Shown here piece after piece: positions 57,301 through 64,000 of a stretch of 64,000 nt of DNA. This DNA is from Chrysemys picta bellii (Eukaryota > Chordata > Testudines > Emydidae), in the NCBI RefSeq assembly GCF_011386835.1, contig NW_027053036.1, positions 1-64,000 on the forward strand. The letters run 5' to 3'. The notes below the pieces were generated by a model. The model saw only the letters and a list, made by a program, of their open reading frames with translations. It was not told the DNA's origin and searched no databases. The position numbers were made by a program, and so were the translations under genes. Position 1 is the first letter of the stretch, and every line of letters begins with the position of its first letter.

Positions 57301-60300
57301 CTGTGCTGGCGTAGCCGTTCTCTGCACAAGGAACAGCCGACAAGGGTGCGTCAATGCAACAGAGGGTGGGAGGGCACCGCACTGGGCTGGTCCGATCAGA
57401 GCCAGCCAGCAGGCGGTCGCCAATCAGCGTGTGGCCCTTTAGGTCCTTGGGACCCCCCCAGACCACTGCTATCATTAACTCTTTGCCACCAAAGCGCCAT
57501 CAGTGCATCCTCACGGCTGGACAGGCTGTGACCATGTGGGCTGATACGTCTGGATGAAGCGGGCCTATCACTCCTGCCCACAGGGTCAGAGCAATGCCAA
57601 GAGCCCTGGGGTGGGCTCCATCTGTCCCAATGGGCAGACGTGCCATCTGTAGGGGCAGGGAAACACCCCAAGCCTTCCCAGCTGTTGCCAGCCCCAGGCC
57701 CCACATCAGCGCTGCCGGCTGCTTTGCCAGCCAATGCCCAGTACTCACGGGGGTCCCCAGGAGGGAAAAGCCCAGCACCCACCTTGCTGCACATTGTGGA
57801 TGAGCGCCTGCAGCTCGGGGTGGGACTCCGCTTTCTCCCGCAGGGCATCCAGGATCACATGGTTCTGGGAGGAGCCGGTCACATCCGTTTGTCTCAGGCG
57901 CCCTTCCAGCAGGCGAATCTGGGCTTCTTTCTGAGCCACCTGCAGCCCCTGTTTGGCGGGAGCAGGAGGTTACCTTCCGTCCAGCACACAGGACGGGCCA
58001 GTGGGTGGGACGGGGAATCAGCTCCTGGCTTCAGTCCCTGTCCCTGGGCACAGATGCAGGTTCCACACCAGCCTCACTCAGCTGCTGCTTGTACCCCTGT
58101 GACAATGTGGTTCTGGCGGAACCCAACTGAGAGTGCCAACTCAGGACAAATTGCTCAAATAGGGCAGTTACAGCCCAAGGCTGGGGTTTTTCCACCTCTA
58201 AGGCAAACCAAACCAGCCAGACTAGGAGGACTTCGGTCTCACCCCCTGGCTAACCGCAAGTCTCACAAGCAATCTCCCTTAGACACTCCAGTTTCCCAGT
58301 ATTACCACCAGTGCCACTCGTTATGGGGACAAATGGTTATGAAAAGCAATACCCCAGTAAAAGAAAAAAGGTTCTCCTGATCCCAAAGGACCAAACCCCA
58401 GACCCAGGTCAATATACAAATCAGATCTTACTCACAAATCAGGCTGTTGCCAATCCTTTAGAATCTAAAATCTAAAGGTTTATTCATAAAAGGAAAAAGA
58501 TAGAGATGAGAGTTAGAATTGGTTAAATGGAATCAATTACATACAGTAATGGCAAAGTTCTTGGTTCAGGCTTGCAGCAGCAATAGAATAAACTGCAGGT
58601 TCAAATCAAGTCTCTGGAATACATCCCCCGCTGGGATGGGTCCTCAGTCCTTTGTTCAAAGCTTCAGCTTGTAGCAAAGTTCCTTCAGAGGTATGAAGCA
58701 GGATTGAAGACCAGATGGAGATGAGGCATCCGCCTTATATAGTCTTTTCCAGGTGTAAGAACACCTTTGTTCTTACTGTGGAAAAGTACAGCAAAATGGA
58801 GTCTGGAGTCACATGGGCCAGTCCCTGCATACTTTGCTGAGTTACAAGGCGTATCTGCCTTCTCTCAATGGGTCCATTGTATAGCTGATGGTCCTTAATG
58901 GGCCATCAAGCAGGCTAGGCAGAGCTAACACCATTTTGTCTGGGATGTCACCCAGCAGCATAGCAGAAGTTTGAAATACAGACAGTATAGAACCAATATT
59001 CATAACTTCAACTACAAAATTGATACACACATATAGACAGCATAATTATAACCAGTAAACCATAACCCTTGTCTTAGACACCCCATTTGACCCCCTTTAT
59101 ACAAGATCTGGGTGCCACTACAGGACCTTGGTTGCAACAATGATCTATATGGTCCCAGAGGATATCAATAACGTCACAAACCCATTCCCCTCTCTGGGTC
59201 CAGCAGCACACAGGCCAGGCAGGCCTCTCAGTCTCCCTCACCCACGCACAAAGGATGCCCGAGGCGCAGCCAAATAGCCCTGGCTCCAAACCTCACCTGC
59301 AGCAATTGTGATCCCACGCTAACAGGGGGCCACCTGGGATCCCATGTTCTGCGATCCACCCCCCAGAGCTGCACCCCCACTTGAAGGCCCTTTGCCTGAC
59401 CTTATCGATGGATGCCTTGAGGAAGTTGTCCAGCAGGAGGCGCGCCTCGGCCAAGGAGCAGGAGCTGATCACCATGGAGGTGTCGGTGGAGTCCAACTCC
59501 TCCTACGGTGCAAGAGAGACCCCGAGGGAGGGGAATTAGAACGGCGCTGAGGGCGGTGAAGGGCAGAAAGCAGAGGGCCAGCAGAGACACCAGCGCCACG
59601 GAACCGGGGGGGTTTCCTTGACTGGCTGACGCCGGCAGGGACGCAGGTGCTCTGCGAGCAGGCGGCAGGGAAGACGACTTGCATGCCAATACTGTGCATG
59701 AGCACTCGCACTGGAAGTGTGCCTGGAACCAGGCCCCTGATTGGGCCATCTATGGGGACTGAACCACACACCTGCAGATTTAAAGAAGAGGAGCTTCTAC
59801 CGCCTGGACGGCAGGAGCTGCTCGCTAGCCAGGTGACCAGAGCAAACCAAGGGCAGGTTTACACTGGGAACTTATACCAGCATAGCTATGTCTCTCCAGG
59901 GTGTGAAAATCCCACTCCCCCCCCCCCCACCATCCCGGAGAGTCTAGCTCTGCCGACCGAACTAAACAGCCACCTCCTTGGGAGATGGATTACCTACTCC
60001 AACGGGGAGCGTCTACACATAAAGCCTTGCAGCTGTAGCAGATTAAGCATAGACATATACTAAAAACCTGTTTACGACCTCCAGCTGCTAGGAGGGGAGC
60101 AGAGAGCTACACTGTGCTGAACCTGGGTCAGACCCCCCATGTCATTAACGGTGCGTCCACACAGCAAAGAAAAACCCACAGCAGCGAGCCTCTGGCCAAA
60201 GGATTCGGGCTTGCACTACGGGGCTAAAAGTAGCAGTGTAGACATTCCCGCTCATGGGCTCCAAGACCCTCCAGAGCCCAGGCTCCAGCCCTTGTGTGAA

Positions 60301-63300
60301 TGTCTACACTCTTCGTTTTAGCCCCGTAGCCCTGCGAGCCAAGGCAATGGATCCAGGCTCTGAGACTTGTGCTGTGGGGTTTTCCTTGGAGCACAGACAC
60401 CCGACAGGTGCCAGGGAGAAAGGCTCATTATTAGGCTATTGTTTCTCTGTGGAAATATTTGATTAAACAAAAATTTCCATTCTGGTCAAAATCCCACCCT
60501 CCCTTTACAAAAATCTGACATCAGAAAAGAGACTCAATGTTTGACAACAGCTTTCAGCACAAGTTCACGGTTTCAGAAAAGGGAAACTCTTTCCCAAGAC
60601 ACCCAATTTTTTTGCCTTAAACCATCAAAACTGATTTTGAAAAACCACAAAAATTCCAGTTTCTCGGGTGAAATTTCAAAAGAAAAAACTAAAAGGGTTT
60701 GAGATTTCCTACAAAAGCAAACAGCATCTTCAACCCTCTCTCATGGCTACACCTGGAGTTGGCTCTGAATACCGGGCTGCCCCCCCGTGCTTGGCTTCGG
60801 TCTAGGCTACAGGAACACCACTGTGGAACTGGGCTGGGTCGAGGCAGTGTCTCACAGGAGGTTGTGTTGCGGTATATGCAGGGAGTGGAGAAAGCCCATG
60901 TTCTAAGCATGTTTGGAGCCTGGCGGCGACCCAGGCTGGAGCCTGGTGCTGACATGGGTTTTTCTGTGCACACAGACAGGATTGAGCGTGGCTAGACCAC
61001 GCCTTGCCCGCAGCACTGGATACACCATGGGTACATTTGTCCCATGGTACGGACAGGGCTTCCACTGACTCCAGCATGTGCAGAACTCCCATCAGGGCTG
61101 TTGGGCCTAGCAGCTGGTGGTGGACATCATGCTCTCCGCAGCCGTCCCTTCCACAAATAAACCATCCAGCACCGATGGAGACCCTGACGGACCAACATAT
61201 AAGGGGCTTCCTAAATCCTGGCCCCGACCTTGCAGACCGTGCAGCGGAAGAGGGCTGATTCTTGGCCTCTGCTGGTCCAAGCCAAGCCACAGCCATGTCC
61301 GTTAGCCTGGCACCCACGGGCCTACGGCAGCCTATCGCACCAGCCCCGTGAGTGCTCAGGCACCTGCTGAACTGGCCCTTATACAGCCGTCATCAGCAAA
61401 CAAGCAGAGAAAGCAGCCAGACTGCAACAGCTGCTCTGTGACGTTTCTGTAGGGAGGGGGCGAGCTCTGGGGGCTAAGAGCAGGGAGCCAGCTCGGCCCT
61501 GACTCCCTGCGTGACCCACGACAGAACATTTCAGCCCAATAGTTGGAGCTTAGAAAGCAAGAGGACCCTGCAAACCTGCCTCCTGCACCCCTTATGCTTA
61601 AACTGCCTAGAGGAAGAGTCCAGCCAGCCAGCCTCCTGCTCACGCCCAGTCCCCACCCCAACTATCAACCAGCCCCCAGAGCACCCCCTTTCCCTTACAG
61701 CACACAATGCCCTGGGGTGATCTCCCCTGCTCCCCCTCCCGTGAGACCAACTCCCCATATACAGACCCCCGCACCTCACCCCCGCCCGCAGGCCCCCTCC
61801 CCAGGCACCTTGGTCTCCTCCAGCTGCATGATGGTGGCCTGGCAGTCGGCGATGCTGTCGGTGATGTAGTCAATGTTGGCTGTCAGCACCTCGATCTCCT
61901 CGTTCAGCTCCTGCAGGCCCTTCTGCTCCTCCGGGCTCTCCGCCTGCAGCTTTCCCCTCTTCCCCTGCAGCGCCTCCTGCAGCAGCGCCAGCTCCTCGCG
62001 TTTCTGGGGGGCGGGTGGGAAGGAAACGCCTCAGCCGGCGCTGTCCAGGTGCCAGCAGCCTCCCAGCACTCCTGGCCCTCGGTCATGCTCAGACCACCCA
62101 ATCCCCACCAGGGCACTGCCCCCCACACCTCACCTTGATCAGCCGCTCCATGTCTGCCTCCAGGTTGACGATGGTCATCTTCTGCATGACAACGTCAAAG
62201 ATGCGCTGCTCCAGCGACTGCCACTTGAGCTGGGCCGCCTTGCTGAAGGTCTGGCTCATCCCCTTCTTTGGGAACTTCTTCCTGCAGTGGGATGGGACAT
62301 GGTCGGGGGCTTCCACCAGGCGGGCGCTCGGCCATTACGCCCACTAGTGCTCAGGACAGAGGGGCATTTACACATCAGGTCTGCCTCCAGCCAATGTGGA
62401 GAGTCTCACGTGTCAAACCACATGGCAGAGTCGCCCACAATGAAAGAGCGATCGTTTCCCGTGTTCCCACAGAACTCCGCTCCCATCTAACACCCAGGAG
62501 CCCAGGGCCTGAGGGCCAAGCAGGGAACGAGGCCGCGGGAGACACGGATTCGGAAGCACTGGTCTGACCCGGAGGGCGAAGGGTCTCCCAGGAAGTGGTC
62601 GATTTTCCGGTTCCACTGGCGCACGATGCTGGAGACCGAGCGAGAGCCGGACTCCGGTTCCGAGGAGGTGGTGCTGGCGGACACCTCCACACCCGAGTCC
62701 AGCATGGCTGGCTTCTGACTCAGCCTCCCAGAGACCCGGTCCGACATGGGCTTGGCCAGGCGGCGCAGAGCAGAGACCTGGGTGAGAGCAGTGCCTGAGG
62801 GCTGGGCCTCCTGGGAACACCCACAGGGGGCATCGCCCCCCAGCCACCCCAGTGGCAGAGCGACTCCAACGCTTCTCAGGTGGCAAAGTGAGCCTGGGAG
62901 CAGCTGAGCACCTTTCAAGAGAGCTGAGCCTATCTGGGATGGGTGAAGGTCCGGTACCCTTGGATAGCAGTTTCCCAGAATGCATCAGGAGGGGCTGGGA
63001 AGGGGCTGGGATCGAAGCACCACACCGTCCCGTGAGCTGTACGTGTGCTGGGGCAGGAGGCAGCCTGGATGAGTCACCTGACCAAGTCAGCTGCCAGGAC
63101 CCAGCTCCAGGAAGGAGGGAGGGGGACACAGCCTGTTGTGCACGGTCACACATGGCATGCAGAGAATTCCTCCTTCCTGACCCCAGAAGATGAGCTGCCC
63201 TCAGAGGCAGACGTTTCCTCCCCCACAATCACTGTCATCTCCTGCTTGGTTACTCCTAGCCATAAAACCACCAGGCTCTGTGGGAAATCCACCCCACCCA

Positions 63301-63567
63301 GGGCCAGCACCTTGGGAACAACCCAGCATTGGCGGAGCACGACCCACTGGGACAGCAGAGGGGACTATTCCGTCTGGAGAAGCCCCAGGGCCCTGCCCTG
63401 CCAACGGCCCGATCTAGGAGCCAGGCCTCAGCGCCCACCCAGTCATGGCCCCGCGAGCAGCTCTCCAGACCCCCACAGGTGCAGGGGCTGGCACTCACCT
63501 CCTGGGTTTTCCTTCGCAGCACGATTTCCTGCTGCCGCTTCTGAGACTCCAGCGCCCGGATCTGAAA
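45297..63567 (-). CDS. KIF21B: Kinesin family member 21B, C-terminal half (coiled coil, linker, WD40)
   Basis: Exons read from 63567 downward encode the C-terminal half of the plus-end-directed neuronal kinesin-4 KIF21B. In order: coiled coil ([20 protein letters not shown]), a Ser-rich linker, a long coiled coil ([38 protein letters not shown]), an acidic stretch ([10 protein letters not shown]), a basic segment ([11 protein letters not shown]), and a C-terminal WD40 domain ([38 protein letters not shown]). KIF21B rather than KIF21A is chosen because the wording [20 protein letters not shown] and [19 protein letters not shown] fits KIF21B as I know it. The motor head and N-terminal coils are beyond the right edge. 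Oddities: about 95 residues of WD40 expected between 48479 and 46909 are not found, and the frame is one base short near 54344 and near 50578. As written the gene is not continuously open. Gene identity is very sure; intactness is open. Confidence 0.95.
45938..46037 (-). CDS. KIF21B: KIF21B proximal alternative last exon
   Basis: After acceptor gccgcag it reads (S)[18 protein letters not shown].. to ..GRATSLP with TGA at 45940-45938. It closes the last WD blade (VKLW) and adds the tail known in the commonly annotated KIF21B form. Confidence 0.93.
46710..46909 (-). CDS. KIF21B: KIF21B penultimate exon, WD40 blades
   Basis: It reads [20 protein letters not shown].. through [15 protein letters not shown] to [14 protein letters not shown] and leaves AG; acceptor ctgccag, donor GTGAGG. 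It starts in phase 0, whereas the exon at 48479 ends in phase 2, so at least one exon is missing between them. Confidence 0.96.
47300..47490. repeat. Interspersed repeat with inverted ends
   Basis: gagacacacaagatggggga..gattggaccaatttctgtg and ggagctggtccaataaaaaagag are partly inverted copies (ttggaccaa / tggtccaat). Same type as near 15710. Confidence 0.6.
47755..47775. repeat. Poly-A run
   Basis: About 20 A in a row, lying in the stretch where KIF21B exons are missing. Confidence 0.9.
48479..48643 (-). CDS. KIF21B: KIF21B exon, WD40 blade with weak donor
   Basis: It reads (T)[19 protein letters not shown].. through [15 protein letters not shown] to NSVRIWELN and leaves AG. The donor would be GTCCGG, a poor match to GTRAGT. 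Reading on gives a stop after five codons. The blades that should follow are not found before 46909. Confidence 0.92.
49061..49368. mobile_element. hAT MITE with 8-bp duplication
   Basis: cagggccggcgcttccattt .. ccctggcgccgctcctg, 308 bases, TTCCCGCC at 49053-49060 and 49369-49376. Interior has a ~53-bp tandem (accgctgaattgccgacgac). Confidence 0.93.
49762..49942 (-). CDS. KIF21B: KIF21B exon, WD40 blades
   Basis: It reads (D)[19 protein letters not shown].. through [14 protein letters not shown] to [17 protein letters not shown] and leaves AC; acceptor cccgcag, donor GTAAGT. Confidence 0.96.
50442..50577 (-). CDS. KIF21B: KIF21B exon, start of WD40 domain
   Basis: It reads [20 protein letters not shown].. 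to ..[11 protein letters not shown], leaving G, the first WD40 blade (GH..SGSKD). Upstream bases are tctccacggaaag; the nearest AG leaves the junction with the preceding exon one G short of Arg-Gly. Donor GTGCGC is unusual but usable. Confidence 0.9.
50600..52425. other. KIF21B intron, nothing firm
   Basis: Ordinary intron. A MIR-like phrase (gcagatggggaaaccgaggcac, 51851-51872) is the only hint of a repeat. Confidence 0.5.
52426..52464 (-). CDS. KIF21B: KIF21B small exon (acidic, Ser-rich)
   Basis: 39 bases: (K)[12 protein letters not shown] plus AG; acceptor ccctag, donor GTACAT. It links in phase to ..SALDK of the preceding exon but needs one base at the start of the next exon. Confidence 0.88.
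52470..54310. other. KIF21B intron, nothing recognised
   Basis: No repeat or exon identified between the small exon at 52464 and the exon ending at 54313. Confidence 0.5.
54313..54425 (-). CDS. KIF21B: KIF21B exon with one-base frame loss
   Basis: Starts after ..ggctcag: (R)[18 protein letters not shown].., then SRLT. At about 54344 the frame is one base short; from there [10 protein letters not shown], which the family requires, is read one frame over. The exon is 113 bases where phase on both sides needs 114. Donor GTAAGA. An alternative reading, that cctcacag at 54343 is a real acceptor, would still not repair the phase from the upstream exon. Confidence 0.85.
54540..55082 (+). mobile_element. 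CR1 LINE 3' end, + strand
   Basis: [20 protein letters not shown] and the 3' terminal ctgatattctatgattctat show a CR1 tail in + orientation, within a KIF21B intron. Confidence 0.93.
55190..55258 (-). CDS. KIF21B: KIF21B exon, basic segment
   Basis: It reads (L)[19 protein letters not shown] then QPA and leaves AG; acceptor gccctag, donor GTGAGT. RRKS is a phosphorylation-like motif (inference). Confidence 0.92.
55808..56013 (-). CDS. KIF21B: KIF21B exon, regulatory linker
   Basis: It reads [20 protein letters not shown].. through [15 protein letters not shown] to [11 protein letters not shown] and leaves TT; acceptor gctacag, donor GTAAGC. Confidence 0.95.
56711..56768 (-). CDS. KIF21B: KIF21B exon
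   Basis: It reads (S)[19 protein letters not shown]; acceptor cctacag, donor GTCAGT. This small exon matches the family order SFSQSF..DDFKFK before GEPKLSG. Confidence 0.93.
57261..57321 (-). CDS. KIF21B: KIF21B exon, acidic segment
   Basis: It reads (E)[19 protein letters not shown]; acceptor gtgcag, donor GTAAGC. The phase links cleanly to both neighbours. Confidence 0.93.
57783..57948 (-). CDS. KIF21B: KIF21B exon
   Basis: It reads [20 protein letters not shown].. to ..[10 protein letters not shown], leaving G. I took the acceptor caaacag, which keeps GLQ after ASIDK as in the family; the alternative acceptor ctgcag nine bases on would drop three residues. Confidence 0.93.
58098..59178 (-). 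mobile_element. ERV-type solo LTR, - strand
   Basis: TGTGACAATGTGG .. AATAACGTCACA, ~1.08 kb with TG/CA ends; flanks acccc / aaccc nearly match. On the - strand a TATA-like gactatataaggcgg (about 58743) precedes AATAAA (about 58482), so promoter and polyadenylation signals face the same way as KIF21B. Confidence 0.7.
59401..59502 (-). CDS. KIF21B: KIF21B exon
   Basis: 34 codons, [20 protein letters not shown].. to ..[11 protein letters not shown]; acceptor ccgtag, donor GTCAGG. Confidence 0.95.
59848..60060. mobile_element. MITE, same type as at 1931
   Basis: caggtttacactgggaac..agcatagctatgtctctccaggggtgtg-like text and an end in agcatagacatatac; parallels the interior of the element at 1931-2195 (ggtgtgaaaatccca, ggagatggatta). 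Confidence 0.6.
60149..60404. mobile_element. Foldback MITE
   Basis: cacacagcaaagaaaaaccc .. ggggttttccttggagc are inverted. A second inner pair agtgtagacattcccg / gtgaatgtctacact folds around the middle. Confidence 0.7.
60420..61808. other. KIF21B intron, nothing recognised
   Basis: A-rich in its first part (60460-60700); no element or exon identified. Confidence 0.5.
61809..62003 (-). CDS. KIF21B: KIF21B exon, coiled coil
   Basis: 65 codons between a ccccccag acceptor and a GTGCCT donor: [20 protein letters not shown].. to ..[12 protein letters not shown]. Dense Glu/Gln/Leu heptads show the coiled coil. Confidence 0.95.
62134..62281 (-). CDS. KIF21B: KIF21B exon, coiled coil
   Basis: Acceptor cactgcag, donor GTGAGG. 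It reads [20 protein letters not shown].. to ..[11 protein letters not shown]; heptad-patterned helix. Confidence 0.95.
62569..62777 (-). CDS. KIF21B: KIF21B exon, Ser-rich linker
   Basis: It reads [15 protein letters not shown].. through [20 protein letters not shown] to [11 protein letters not shown] and leaves GG before a GTCAGA donor. The end is shorter than in the mammalian proteins I know, so the exact donor is slightly uncertain. Confidence 0.9.
63499..63567 (-). CDS. KIF21B: KIF21B exon, coiled coil
   Basis: Acceptor cgcgcag, donor GTGAGT after 63499. 23 codons, [20 protein letters not shown] + TQE, in phase 0 at both ends. First KIF21B exon inside the window. Confidence 0.93.
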
Positions 63568-64000
63568 CTGCGCGGGAGAGAAGCCAAGCCTCAGTCGACT
63601 CCTGAGCGGGTGTGAGCCACTAAAGAGGAACCCAGGGTCTGGGGTAGAACCCATGGCAGCAATGGAGGCCAGCACGTGGGATGTTCTCAGTGCAGGCCAT
63701 GGGCCAGATTTTGATCTCACCAGCAGCGGTGTAAAACCTGGATTTATTCTGCTGTAACTGATGGCAGCACTGTGGCATTTGTACCTGCCCTGAGCAGCAA
63801 CCAGAGATGCAGGAGGAAGCAATCACCTCCTCTGACCTGGGGAAGGCGGAACCTGCCACCCCACCAGGTGCTGATCTCAAGGGATGGACAGACAGATGGA
63901 CATGTGGTTGGGAGAGGGGACGTGCTGCGCCTTCAGCAGGGGGAGGAGTCCCCAGACAGACAGTGGGGTGGCTGGTTTCTGCACAGGGTGCCCAGCACAC
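63568..64000. other. KIF21B intron at right edge
   Basis: No further KIF21B exon is recognisable; the next upstream exon is probably beyond the window. Confidence 0.5.

Overview
The window looks like a vertebrate nuclear chromosome, most likely from a turtle or another non-avian reptile. It has spliced genes with GT-AG introns, many CR1 LINE copies, MIR/CORE-SINE-like fragments, numerous hAT- and Harbinger-type DNA elements with clear target-site duplications (TSDs), and several solo LTRs. The species-group call is inferred from repeat content; no identity search was possible.

Two convergent protein-coding genes frame the window. On the + strand, 15 exons (1068-30147) form one open reading frame of 677 codons plus stop. 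They encode the C-terminal part of a maestro heat-like repeat (MROH) family protein whose 5' exons lie left of the window. On the - strand, 17 exons plus one alternative last exon (63567 down to 45297) encode the C-terminal half of the kinesin KIF21B: coiled coils, a linker and a C-terminal WD40 domain. The motor domain lies right of the window.

The MROH introns hold CR1 LINEs, an ERV-type solo LTR whose end appears to supply the splice acceptor of the second visible exon (3977-4795), a 2.2-kb hAT element with a long GC-rich palindrome (6294-8493), a decayed KIAA1586-like hAT transposase gene (10533-12215), a nested hAT plus solo LTR (17012-18135) and a gutted Ty3/Gypsy element (22740-24580).

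The intergenic region 30.2-45.3 kb is a nest of mobile DNA. It contains a Harbinger element with an uninterrupted transposase ORF and a broken Myb-like partner gene, a paired foldback element, an interrupted TAGA array, and a non-autonomous LTR retrotransposon with both LTRs, TSD, primer site and a zinc-knuckle gag remnant. All of these lie between or within the arms of a roughly 12-kb inverted duplication. A LINE that seems to have lost its middle follows.

KIF21B shows anomalies worth checking. About two WD40 blades cannot be found between 48479 and 46909. Two places are one base short of the expected frame (near 54344 and 50578). Two alternative last exons share the same splice phase. The first and third could be real biology or assembly error; the sequence alone cannot decide.
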